From NCBI GenBank assembly GCA_016711105.1, contig JADJTO010000035.1, positions 1 through 64,000 of the forward strand: 64,000 nt of DNA. Reading direction: 5' to 3'. A model generated the notes under the pieces. The model worked only from the letters and a program-made list of their open reading frames with translations. It was not told the origin of the DNA and did not search any database. Below, in pieces: positions 1 through 7,687 of this stretch. Position 1 is the first letter of the stretch; every line of letters starts with the position of its first letter. The position numbers and the translations under genes were made by a program. Origin of the DNA: Micropruina sp. GTDB taxonomy: Bacteria; Actinomycetota; Actinomycetes; Propionibacteriales; Propionibacteriaceae.

Positions 1-1098
1 TGTTCGTCGCCTGGCTGGCGTGATCACGGTTCAGGTGGTGTTGCCGTTTGCTGAACAGACCCTGCCGGAAGCGTGTTCGCCACCTGGACGTCACCTGCTG
101 CCGGTTGGGTGGTGCCCACCTATGTGTTGACCGACAACGAGAGATGACCAGCGAGCACATCGCCGGCATCCCAGTCCGCAACCGGCAGCTGGTCGGCTTC
201 TACGCCCGCCACTGCGCGGTGGTGGTGCACACCTGCGTGCCGGCTGACCCGGCGTCGAAGGGTGGCACCGAGTCATCGGTGAGGATCGCAAAGAAGCTGA
301 TCTGGTGCCCACCCAGGCGAACCTGCTCGACGCCTACGACACGTTCGCCGACCTCGAAGCGGCAGCGAGGCGTTCAACGGCCTGGTGAACGGCCGCGCCT
401 CCATCGGATCACCCGCAGGCTGCCGGTCGACATGCTCACCGAGGAACGCCTCCGGTTGCATCCGGTGGCGGCGGCACCGTTCACGGTGGCGTTCGGGACC
501 ACCCGGCGGGTGCCGGCCAACACGCCGATGGTCGCCTTCGAGTACGGCCAGTACTCGGTGCCGCACGCGTTGATGGGAGCAGTCGGTGTCAGGTGCGGGT
601 CCGCGGCCGAGGCGCCGACGAGCAAGGTGATCATCACTCATGTCGGCGATGCTGGGCCAGTTGAGGTGGCCCGCCACACGCCAGGCGACACCAGGCACCC
701 CGAAGCTCAACGATTCCCACTTCCCGGCCGCCCCTGAAGGTGCCCTTGACCGATCGCCGAGGCCGAAGACCAGCTTTGAGTCCGAGTTCCTCGCCCTGGG
801 TGAAGGAGCACGCCTGTGGCTGGTGGAGGCGGCCGCCGCGGGCACCGGCGAGATGCAGGTCAAGATGGCCGCCGCCATCGAACTGGCCAAGCTGTTCAGC
901 CCCGGCGACGTCGGCTGGGCGTTGGAGGACGCCGCCGTGCATGGCCGATTCGCCCGAAGCTGACCTCGGCAGCATCCTCGACCACCACACCACCGGGCCG
1001 GACCCGCAGCGGCAGCAGGCGAGGACCGCTCCTGACCCAAGGCACTCGGGGTTGGGCCGCTACAGAAGCCACCAGCGCCGAGGAGGTGGCCCTCGTGA
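1..1098 (+). pseudogene. istA: IS21 transposase IstA, C-terminal part, frameshifted
   Basis: Pieces of one IstA protein are readable across the three forward frames. They include PADPASKGGTESSVRIAKK near position 240 (end of the integrase core), a C-terminal Mu-transposase-like stretch with VPANTPMVAFEYGQYSVP near 510-570, and a tail running to about 1085 (SLTQGTRGWA-like). IstA cuts and joins the ends of the element. The catalytic N-terminal part lies upstream of the window. The probable TGA stop at 1096-1098 overlaps a GTG start for istB, the coupling usual in IS21. At least four frame changes are needed, so the gene is broken as read or badly sequenced. Confidence 0.8.
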
Positions 1099-1902
1099 CC
1101 GGCCGCACGTTTCCCGCCGCCGGGATACCGGCAGCACCGCCGTTGCCCGCCGACCTGGAAGCGCTGATGCGCCGGATGCGGATTTTCCTTCACGCACCCA
1201 GGCCCCGACATCCTGGCGACGCCTTGAACCCAACGCTGGGACCCCGCCGGGGTCATCGAAAGCCCTCCTCTCCGAGGAGATCACCGGCCGGGAACGTTCC
1301 GCCCTCACCAACCGCCGCACCGCCGCCGGGTTCCCCACCAGGAAAACGTTCGACGCCTGGCAGGAAACCGCCTCCTCGATCCCGCAACCCCACCCAACAA
1401 GCCTTACGGACCCTGGAATGGGTCCGGAAGGCGGGAAAATTCCCTCGTCGTCTGCGGACCCTCCGGCACCGGGAAGATGTTCTTCCTCCGGGCCCTCGGC
1501 CATGAGCCGTCGAACAAAACCTCAGGTGGCCTGGTTCACCTCGAGGACCTCGGCCAAATGTTGCGCCGACACCGCGCCGACGACACGGTCACCTGAAAGC
1601 CATCACCCGCATCCTCCCGCGCGCCGACGTCATCGTGATCGACGATATCGGCCGTTACCGGTGTCCCACGACGCCGCCGGGGGCCTCTACCAGGTCGTCG
1701 ACGCAGCCTACACGGAAGCGCTCCATCGCCCTCGCTCAGAGCCTGCACCCCACCGGCTGGACGAACTCATGCCCCCCAAACGCTGGCCACCGCCTGCCGT
1801 CGGCCCGCTCCTCCACCCGCGCATCTGCCAAACCACCGGCGACAGCGTCCGCCTCATAAGCCCTCGCCGGCAGAGGCGTTGCCCCCCGCCAACAACTGTT
1901 AG
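1095..1902 (+). pseudogene. istB: IS21 helper ATPase IstB, frameshifted
   Basis: IstB is the AAA+ ATPase that directs IstA to target DNA. Recognisable pieces in order are LPADLEALMRRMR (about 1144), LLSEEITGRERSALTNRRTAAGFP (split for length; about 1265-1335), a Walker A region reading CGPSGTGK (about 1453), VAWFT and the EDLGQ region (about 1525), Walker B VIVIDDIG (about 1630), and a C-terminal ICQTTGDSVRL (about 1822). These fall in different frames, so multiple single-base indels interrupt the gene. The start is taken as the GTG overlapping the istA stop, and the end as the TAG at 1900-1902 once the frame is restored. Confidence 0.8.
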
Positions 1903-1935
1903 GGAGTGGTGGACCAAAGCAGCCCCAGGGCGAGA

Positions 1936-2000
1936 TTCCATAGCCACCGCAGGCAGTTCTCGTGACCGCCACCGGGCGGGTTTCATGACCGCCTCCGGGC
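1936..2000 (+). repeat. Tandem repeats at IS21 right end
   Basis: Two near-identical units sit head to tail: GTTCTCGTGACCGCC followed by ACCGGGC at 1956-1977, and GTTTCATGACCGCC followed by TCCGGGC at 1980-2000. A weaker relative (TTCCATAGCCACCGC) lies at 1936-1950. IS21-family ends characteristically carry several such imperfect repeats as transposase-binding sites, which supports placing the element end just downstream. Confidence 0.65.
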
Positions 2001-2019
2001 GAAACCGATGGCCTTGACA

Positions 2020-2303
2020 ATCAGAGGTGGAAGCCACCCTTGTACCCCTTCTCCCCGAAACGGTGCGCCTCGTTCACAGCTTGGGCGATCGGTGGCCCCG
2101 TGGACATGCCGCTGAGGAATTGCCCTGGCATCCTGTGCCCCGCCGATTAGCCGTCGGATCACACTGGTGGGCGCTGCCCAGGCGAATCCACGTCACCAAT
2201 GTCGCGCCATGACCGGGCCTAAGAACGGCCAAGCGCCCGGCCCCTTGCGGGAACCGGGCGCTGGGACGACTTGTTCCGGGTCTCTTCGCGAATCAGCGGC
2301 GAC
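2020..2303. other. Intergenic region between IS21 end and rplQ
   Basis: No gene is supported here. The only structure I see is the inverted repeat at 2232-2262, listed separately as the likely terminator of the ribosomal operon. Short open frames across the stretch show no recognisable protein signature. Confidence 0.5.
2232..2262 (-). terminator. Terminator of the alpha operon
   Basis: Perfect 9-bp inverted repeat (AGCGCCCGG / CCGGGCGCT) with an inner CCCC/GGG pairing, 42 bp beyond the corrected rplQ stop. On the minus strand it is followed only by a short T-containing tract, so it is a GC-rich hairpin terminator rather than a textbook intrinsic one. Confidence 0.6.
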
Positions 2304-3038
2304 TTATGCGTCGTCCTTCACCGCGTTGACGAAGCCGTCTTTTGGGCGGCCTCCTCGGTCTTGAACCACACCTCGGCGATGGTCGCGGCGTACCACGGCG
2401 ACTCCGGGAGCCGTGGTATTTCATCGAGTCTCGTTGCCCTTGATCTCAACCCGGCCGGCGGCTCGGCCGCCCGCGGTAAGGTGTCGGCATCCTCAGCGAC
2501 CTCGGCGACGGCCTGGGCGGGCAGTTCCGCGTTGGTCGGCTCGATCGCGTCAGCCTCTTCCGCGGGCAGTTCGGCGTTGGTCGGCTCACTGGGCTTGGCG
2601 GCCTTCTTGGGCGGGGCCTGCTTGGGGCTGGCCGAGGCCGTGCCGGCCTTGCCCTTCGCCTTGTGCTTGCGCGACTCCTCGACCGACTCCGCCACGATCT
2701 CGATCACGGCCATGGGGCGTTGTCGCCCTTGCGCGGCCCGACCTTGGTGATCCGGGTGCAAGCCACCCTCACGGCCCGCGAACGTCGGTGCGATCTCGGT
2801 GAACAGGGTGTGCACGACACCTTTGTCGGTGATCGTGGCCAGGACGATCCGGCGGTTGTGCAGGTCACCCCGCTTCGCCTTGCTGATCAGCGCTCGGCCA
2901 ACGGCTGACGCGACGGGCCTTGCCTCGGTGGTGGTGATGCGGCCATGCTCGAACAGCTGGCTGGCCAGGTTGGCCAAGATGATCCGCTGGTGCGCCGGGC
3001 TGCCGCCGAAGCGGGGGGCCCCCTGCTGGCTTGGGCAT
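2304..3038 (-). CDS. rplQ: 50S ribosomal protein L17 with long extension, frameshifted
   Basis: L17 sits near the peptide exit tunnel of the 50S subunit. The N-terminal MPKPAGGPP, ILANLASQLFEHGRITTTEA, ISKAKRGDLH, TDKGVVHTLFTEIAP and APMAVIEI-like segments identify it. An Ala/Pro/Glu-rich extension follows the core and ends in a compact module: EIKGNE, MKYH, SPWYAATIAEVWF, then GFVNAVKDDA before TAA at 2304-2306. These pieces lie in different frames, and at least five indels are needed (about 3015, 2905, 2885, 2750, 2425 and 2320). The start ATG at 3038 follows GGAGA. It is the last gene of the alpha operon, 23 bp after rpoA. The defects are probably sequence errors because the gene is essential. 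Confidence 0.85.
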
Positions 3039-3061
3039 TGCAGTCTTCTCCTGTTTCCGGA

Positions 3062-4069
3062 TCAGTAGTCGGTCGCCGAAGTCGGCGTCGTCCTCGTCAG
3101 GCGCGACCCAGCGGCGGCCAGCGGATCGAAGCCGGGAGCGCTGTCCTTGAGCGCCAACCCGAGTTCGGCCAGCTTCTGCTTGACCTCGTCGATCGACTTC
3201 GAGCCGAAGTTGCGGATGTCGAGCAGGTCCTGCGGAGCAGGACACCAGTTCGCCACGGTGTGGATGCCCTCGCGCTTGAGGCAGTTGTAGGTGCGCATGG
3301 TGAGCTTGAGCTCTTCGACCGGCAGCGCCAGGTCGGCGGCCAGCTGCTCGTCGACCGGGGAGGGGCCGATCTCGATGCCCTCGGCGTCCACGTTCAGCTC
3401 GCGGGCCAGGCCGAACAGCTCGACCAGCGTCTTGCCGGCCGACGCCATGGCGTCGCGCGGGGTGATCGCGGCCTTGGTCTCGACGTCCAGGATGAGGCGG
3501 TCGAAGTCGGTGCGCTGTCTCGACACGGGTCGCCTCGACTTGTAGGTCACCCTGAGCACCGGGCTGTACAGCGAATCGACGGGGATCCGGCCGATCTCGG
3601 CGTCCGGGTTCTTGTTCTGCTGGGCGGAGACGTAGCCGCGGCCACGCTCAACCACCAACTCCACCTCGATCTTGCCCTTGGCATTCACGGTGGCGATGTG
3701 CAGGTCCGGGTTGTGGACCTCGACACCAGCCGGCGGGGCGATGTCGGCCGCGGTCACCGCGCCGGCACCGGCCTTGCGCAGGATACATCGACCGGCTCGT
3801 CCTCTTCCGAGGACAACACCAGACCCTTGAGGTTGAGGATGATCTCGGTGACATCCTCGACGACCCCCTCGATGGTGGAGAACTCGTGCTGGTTGCCCTC
3901 GATCCGGACGCTGGTCACGGCCGCGCCCGGGATGGAGGAGAGCAGGGTGCGGCGCAACGAGTTGCCCAGGGGTGTAGCCGAAGCCGGGCTCCAGCGGCTC
4001 GATGATGAACCAGGAGCGAAACTCGTCGACGACCTCTTCGGTCAACGTCGGACGTTGTGCGATAAGCAC
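3062..4069 (-). CDS. rpoA: RNA polymerase alpha subunit, frameshifted
   Basis: Alpha dimerises to seed RNA polymerase assembly and contacts promoters and activators. Visible parts are MLIAQRPTLTEEV at the start, LGNSLRRTLLSSIPGAAV (out of frame, about 3900-3960), VEVHNPDLHIATVNAKGKIE, and the C-terminal domain with DLLDIRNFGSKSIDEVKQKL. Paired frame changes occur near 3960/3790. A second pair is near 3540/3515, where VTYK is followed by SRRPVSRQ instead of the family's VEATRVEQ. A third is near 3230-3250. Each pair restores the frame, so the outer frame stays open. An essential single-copy gene should not look like this, so base errors are the simplest explanation. It lies between rpsD and rplQ as usual. 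Confidence 0.9.
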   Translation of the reverse strand: MLIAQRPTLTEEVVDEFRSWFIIEPLEPGFGYTPGQLVAPHPALLHPGRGRDQRPDRGQPARVLHHRGGRRGCHRDHPQPQGSGVVLGRGRAGRCILRKAGAGAVTAADIAPPAGVEVHNPDLHIATVNAKGKIEVELVVERGRGYVSAQQNKNPDAEIGRIPVDSLYSPVLRVTYKSRRPVSRQRTDFDRLILDVETKAAITPRDAMASAGKTLVELFGLARELNVDAEGIEIGPSPVDEQLAADLALPVEELKLTMRTYNCLKREGIHTVANWCPAPQDLLDIRNFGSKSIDEVKQKLAELGLALKDSAPGFDPLAAAGSRLTRTTPTSATDY

Positions 4070-4217
4070 TGGGTTTCCTTTCCACCGCCCTCAAGATTGA
4101 CGGTGTCTGGACACTCAGGACGGGTGCGTCCGGGGAAAACGGGGGTCTGGCGGGTGAGCCGCGCGGCTCCGGGATCCCAGGGGCTCGGCTTGGACCGATG
4201 CCGGGCGGCGCGGGCGA

Positions 4218-4835
4218 TCACGGGCGTCCGTTGGAGTACAACTCCACGATCAGCTGTTCCTGACGTCGATCGTGATCTGCTCGCGGACGGGCAGCTGGTG
4301 CACCAGGATGCGCATCCCTGGTTCGGGCGGGCGGTGAGCCAGCCGGGAACCGCGCGCTCGTGGTGGGTCTCGCGAGCGACCACTAACGGGTGCGCCTGCA
4401 ACGACTTGGCGCGCAACGTCGATGATGTCGTAGGCGCTCACCCGGTAGGACGGGATGTTGACCTTCTTACCGTTGACCAGGAAGTGGCCGTGGACGACCA
4501 ACTGGCGGGCCTGCCGGCGGGTGTTGGCCAGGCCGGAGCGGTACACGACGTTGTCCAGGCGCGACTCGAGGATGACCAGCAGCGTTGTCGCCGGTCTTGC
4601 CGGCGAGCCGGTTGGCTTCCTCGTAGTAACGACGGAACTGCTTCTCCAGCACGCCGTAGGCGTAACGAGCCTTCTGCTTCTCCTTGAGCTGCAGCAGGTA
4701 CTCGCTCTCCTTGGAGCGGCCGCGGCCATGCATGCCGGGCGGGTAGGTGCGACGCTCGAACGCCTTGTCGTTACCGACCAGGTCGGTGCCGAGCCGGCGC
4801 GACTTCTTGGTGATGGGTCCGGTGTAACGGGCCAT
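4218..4835 (-). CDS. rpsD: 30S ribosomal protein S4, frameshifted
   Basis: S4 nucleates 30S assembly by binding 16S rRNA. The N-terminus MARYTGPITKKSRRLGTDL, then RRTYPPGMHGR, the S4 RNA-binding domain (LDNVVYRSGLANTRRQARQ, then HGHFLVNGKKVNIPSYRV) and the C-terminal VELYSN are all present, but in three frames. I count four single-base indels: an extra base near 4583, an extra base near 4425, and missing bases near 4325 and 4260. The corrected reading ends at TGA (4218-4220) and gives about 205 residues, the normal actinobacterial length. The gene lies between rpsK and rpoA. Confidence 0.9.
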
Positions 4836-4863
4836 GTTCTCTCAGTCCTCTCTTCGGCTCGGG

Positions 4864-5280
4864 TTAGACGCGACGACGCTTGGGCGGACGGCAGCCGTTG
4901 TGCGGGACCGGCGTGACATCGGCGATCGGGCCGATTTCCAGACCGACCGCACCGAAGGAACGGATCGCGGTCTCGCGACCCGAGCCCGGGCCCTTCACGA
5001 AGACGTCGATCTTCTTCATCCCGTGCTCCATCGCCCGGCGACCAGCGGCCTCGGCGGCCATCTGCGCGGCGAACGGGGTGGACTTGCGGGAGCCCTTGAA
5101 GCCGACGGTGCCGGCGGAGGCCCAGGAGATCACCGCACCGGTGGGGTCGGTGATCGAGATGATCGTGTTGTTGAACGTGCTCTTGATGTGCGCCTGACCG
5201 GCGGTGACGTTCTTCTTTTCCTTGCGGCGCAGCTTGGTCTTCGCGCCCTTTTGGGCGTTGGTACGGCCTGCAGTAGCCAT
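4864..5280 (-). CDS. rpsK: 30S ribosomal protein S11
   Basis: Intact 138-residue S11, a platform protein of the small subunit that supports mRNA-tRNA positioning. Diagnostic stretches include HIKSTFNNTIISITD, a conserved serine-rich KGSRKSTPFAAQ, and the basic C-terminus NGCRPPKRRRV. The start is the ATG at 5280 with GGAGAAA upstream. It lies between rpsM and rpsD in the standard alpha operon order and shows no frame defect, unlike its neighbours on both sides. Confidence 0.97.
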   Translation of the reverse strand: MATAGRTNAQKGAKTKLRRKEKKNVTAGQAHIKSTFNNTIISITDPTGAVISWASAGTVGFKGSRKSTPFAAQMAAEAAGRRAMEHGMKKIDVFVKGPGSGRETAIRSFGAVGLEIGPIADVTPVPHNGCRPPKRRRV

Positions 5281-5320
5281 GCTTGTTCTGTTTCTCCTGG
5301 AGTCTGAGCTGACCGCGAGG

Positions 5321-5693
5321 TCAGCGGGTCTTCTTCTTACCGGCGACGGCCTTCTTTGCCCTTGCGGGTGCGCGCGTTCGTGCGGGTCCGCTGACCGCGC
5401 ACGGGCAGACCCATGCGGTGGCGGCGACCTTGGTACGAGCCGATTTCGATCTTGCGGCGGATGTCGGCGGCGACGGTGCGGCGCAGGTCGCCCTCGGTCT
5501 CGTACTTGGCCTCGATGTGATCCCGAAGAATGACGAGCTGTTCGTCGGTCAGTTGATGGACCCGGATGTCGCCACTGAGACCAGTGGCTTCCAGGGTTTC
5601 GGCAGCTCGAGTACGACCGATGCCGAAGATGTAGGTGAGGGCGATCTCCAAACGCTTTTCGCGCGGGAGATCCACCCCGATGAGGCGTGCCAT
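5321..5693 (-). CDS. rpsM: 30S ribosomal protein S13, frameshift near C-terminus
   Basis: S13 forms the head of the 30S subunit and contacts the P-site tRNA and the B1 intersubunit bridge. The start is the ATG beginning MARLIGVDLPREKR at 5693, preceded by GAAAGGTAAG. An in-frame upstream ATG would add an atypical leader. Core motifs are TYIFGIGRTRAAETL and RRHRMGLPVRGQRTRTNARTR. As read, the frame stops early at 5337 after KGKEGRRR. One extra base in the A/G run near 5355 would restore the usual lysine-rich tail KAVAGKKKTR ending at TGA 5321, giving about 123 residues. Confidence 0.93.
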
Positions 5694-5990
5694 GTGGCGC
5701 TTACCTTTCGGGTTCCGGACCGGTTCCACCCGGTCCGCGAAGGTGTCTGGCGTGATGCGTCCCCTCGGCTAGTCCGTGGGCTCCGGCCTTCGTCCGGAGG
5801 TGTCTGCAGTGTGACGCCGAACACCCGAGGATGGTCGAGATCAACGCTGAGTTGCGATCACGTTGTTGGGTGGACGGCCAGGCCGTCCGATTCAGTTGTT
5901 ACCGAGTCCCGTTGAGAACGGGTGCCCGGCCGGTGGTTCTGCGAACCCTCCGCCCAGCCCGATGGATACCGAGCGGGGAGCGCAGGATTG
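5694..5990. other. Spacer between rpmJ and rpsM
   Basis: About 300 bp without a supported gene, unusually long for this operon. It contains short inverted repeats such as GGACGG-CCAGG-CCGTCC (about 5873-5889) and CGGACCGG/CCGGTCCG-type pairing near 5715-5740. These could be a processing, regulatory or partial termination signal inside the operon. I cannot identify a known riboswitch or leader. Confidence 0.4.
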
Positions 5991-6104
5991 TCAGCCCTGG
6001 CGCTGCTTGTGCCGCGGGTTGTCGCAGATCACCATCACGCGACCGTGCCGGCGGATCACCTTGCACTTGTCGCAAATCTTCTTGACGCTCGGCTGAACCT
6101 TCAT
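5991..6104 (-). CDS. rpmJ: 50S ribosomal protein L36
   Basis: 37-residue bL36, the smallest large-subunit protein. The sequence begins MKVQPSVKKICDKCKVIRRH and ends near DNPRHKQRQG. The zinc-ligand pattern is C-x2-C, then C, then H (residues about 11, 14, 27 and 32), so this is the zinc-binding type. The ATG at 6104 is preceded by AGAAAGGTGC. It lies between infA and rpsM. Confidence 0.97.
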   Translation of the reverse strand: MKVQPSVKKICDKCKVIRRHGRVMVICDNPRHKQRQG

Positions 6105-6198
6105 CGAGCACCTTTCTGACTCAGCGTCCCGAGCGCAGCGGAACCCGCGCATGGCGTGGGAACCGGTTCGACCGGAACTGGTGGTGGATTCTTGCGGG

Positions 6199-6420
6199 TT
6201 ACTTGTGGCGGTAGACGATGCGTCCGCGGGTCAGATCGTAGGGCGAAAGTTCGACGACCACTCGGTCGGCAGGGAGGATGCGGATGTAGTGCTGCCGCAT
6301 CTTGCCACTGATCGTTGCGAGGACGCGGTGACCATTGGCCAGTTCCACGCGGAACATGGCGTTGGGCAGTGCCTCCACAACGCTGCCCTCGAGTTCGAGG
6401 GCTCCTTCTTTCTTCGCCAT
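6199..6420 (-). CDS. infA: Translation initiation factor IF-1
   Basis: Intact 73-residue IF-1, an OB-fold protein that occupies the ribosomal A site during initiation. The start is the ATG of MAKKEGALELEGSV at 6420. The upstream in-frame ATG at 6462 would add a non-conserved leader. MFRVELANGHRVLATISGKM and YIRILPADRVVVELSPYD match the family throughout. It is the first gene of the minus-strand ribosomal block and its promoter must lie in 6421-6641, shared divergently with the quinone reductase gene. Confidence 0.97.
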   Translation of the reverse strand: MAKKEGALELEGSVVEALPNAMFRVELANGHRVLATISGKMRQHYIRILPADRVVVELSPYDLTRGRIVYRHK

Positions 6421-6641
6421 TACTCCCAATCCGAGAAAGGACATACGTCGGCCACAAGCCACAGGTGACCGACGAGCGAGTCTAGTTCACTCAGGCGAGC
6501 CGCCCAAATCGGCCGCCTCGACCTGATCCACCTGGCGCGTCCACACCCCGCCCCCATCGGCAGAGTTGCCCATCAGCATTGCGCTGGACCCACGTTTGGG
6601 AGGAAGTTCAACCCTAGCGACCAGTCAGGGAGGTAGAGCCG

Positions 6642-7544
6642 ATGAAGGCTGTGCAATACGCGAGCTACGGGGGTCCGGAAGTACTCCAGGTGACCGAGGT
6701 GGAGGAACCGCACGCCCGCCCGGGGCAGATTCGGGTAAAGGTGCAGGCCGCGGGGGTGAATCCGTTCGACACCTACCTCCGCATGGGCGCAATGGCCGGC
6801 GGTGTGCCCCTGGCAGCTCCGGTGACCGTCGGCGTCGAGGCCGCGGGGATCGTGGACGAGGTCGGCGAGGGGGTTGATGGGGTCGCCGCGGGGGACGCGG
6901 TCTTCGGCTTCGCTGCGAGCGGCGGTACCGCCGAGTACGCGGTGCTCAGCGCTTGGGCCCGGCAACCGTCGTCCTTCAGCCCTGAGCAGGCGGGCGGGAT
7001 GACCTTGGTCGTCGAGACGGCCACCCGGGTGCTGCGGGACTTGGGTGTCGGGCCCGGGTCCACGGTGCTGATTCACGGCGCCGGGGGCGGAGTCGGTCAG
7101 GCGGCGGTGCAGTTGGCTCGGGAACTTGGCGTGCGGGTGATCGCGACCGCCGGGGAGCGTAATCACGCGACCCTGCAGGGCTGGGGTGCCGACGTGACCA
7201 CGTACGGAGAGGGCCTCCCCGAACGTGTGGCTGCCCTCGCGCCCGACGGGGTGGACGGCGTGTTCGATGCGGTCGGCAGCCAACTTGATGACCTGCTGGT
7301 GATCGCCGGGGCGCCGGAGCGGATCGTCACCATCACCAACTTCGCTGCGGCGGAGCAGGGAGTGCGAGTTTCGGGGGGCGGGGCCCGTGCCTACGACGCC
7401 TTGGCTTGGGCCTCTGAACTGGCGGACGCCGGAAAGTTCGAGCTGACGGTTCTACAGACCTTCGCACCGGACGAGGCGACGCAAGCACATCAGCTGATCC
7501 AGACCCGAACCGCCAACGGCAAGCTGGTGATCGTTTTCGAGTGA
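6642..7544 (+). CDS. Zinc-independent quinone/alkene oxidoreductase (MDR family)
   Basis: 300-residue medium-chain reductase of the NADPH:quinone reductase type. The N-terminus MKAVQYASYGGPEVLQVTEV and GVNPFDTYLRMG are the catalytic-domain hallmarks, and VLIHGAGGGVGQAAVQLA is the Rossmann NAD(P)-binding glycine motif (about residues 140-160). No structural zinc cysteine cluster is seen, which fits the QOR/zeta-crystallin branch. The substrate is not predictable. The ATG at 6642 follows a strong AGGGAGGT site. The gene is divergent from infA and ends in a large hairpin. Confidence 0.9.
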   Translation: MKAVQYASYGGPEVLQVTEVEEPHARPGQIRVKVQAAGVNPFDTYLRMGAMAGGVPLAAPVTVGVEAAGIVDEVGEGVDGVAAGDAVFGFAASGGTAEYAVLSAWARQPSSFSPEQAGGMTLVVETATRVLRDLGVGPGSTVLIHGAGGGVGQAAVQLARELGVRVIATAGERNHATLQGWGADVTTYGEGLPERVAALAPDGVDGVFDAVGSQLDDLLVIAGAPERIVTITNFAAAEQGVRVSGGGARAYDALAWASELADAGKFELTVLQTFAPDEATQAHQLIQTRTANGKLVIVFE

Positions 7545-7556
7545 GCCCCAGACCGG

Positions 7557-7601
7557 CCGGTTCGGCCGCCAGCCGTCGGGGAGCTCGGTCGGCCGAACCG
7601 G
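7557..7601. terminator. Long hairpin after quinone reductase gene
   Basis: A perfect 12-bp inverted repeat (CCGGTTCGGCCG at 7557-7568, CGGCCGAACCGG at 7590-7601) starts 12 bp beyond the stop codon. There is no T-run, so it is probably a terminator or mRNA 3'-end stabiliser. An operator role for the next gene cannot be excluded. Confidence 0.5.
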
Positions 7602-7687
7602 TCCCACCACCGCGTCCGCAGTCCCACCTGCGGTTGGGGAGGGCGTAAGCTCGTTCGTCTGGCAAAAACTGGGCGAAGGACGAATCG

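Larger units (their letters stand above)
1..2019 (+). mobile_element. IS21-family insertion sequence, 3' part
   Basis: The segment holds the C-terminal half of an IstA-type DDE transposase, a complete-length IstB-type AAA+ helper and imperfect tandem repeats typical of IS21 ends. The right boundary is placed at TTGACA (2014-2019), because IS21-type ends normally finish in CA. The left end lies outside the window. Both genes are interrupted by several frameshifts. Neighbouring essential ribosomal genes show the same kind of indel, so the copy could be intact in the real genome. Confidence 0.8.

Noticed and set aside
1095..1902. Programmed ribosomal frameshifting in istB
   Set aside because: The number and scatter of frame changes do not fit a single slippery site, and they match the indel pattern of the neighbouring ribosomal genes.
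2945..4687. Long plus-strand open frame across rplQ, rpoA and rpsD
   Set aside because: Antisense to clear ribosomal genes and without recognisable protein features.
7602..7687. Rifamycin-associated element upstream of the HelR-type gene
   Set aside because: No sequence close to the 19-bp palindromic element was found. The only repeat there is a short CCGCAG/CTGCGG.
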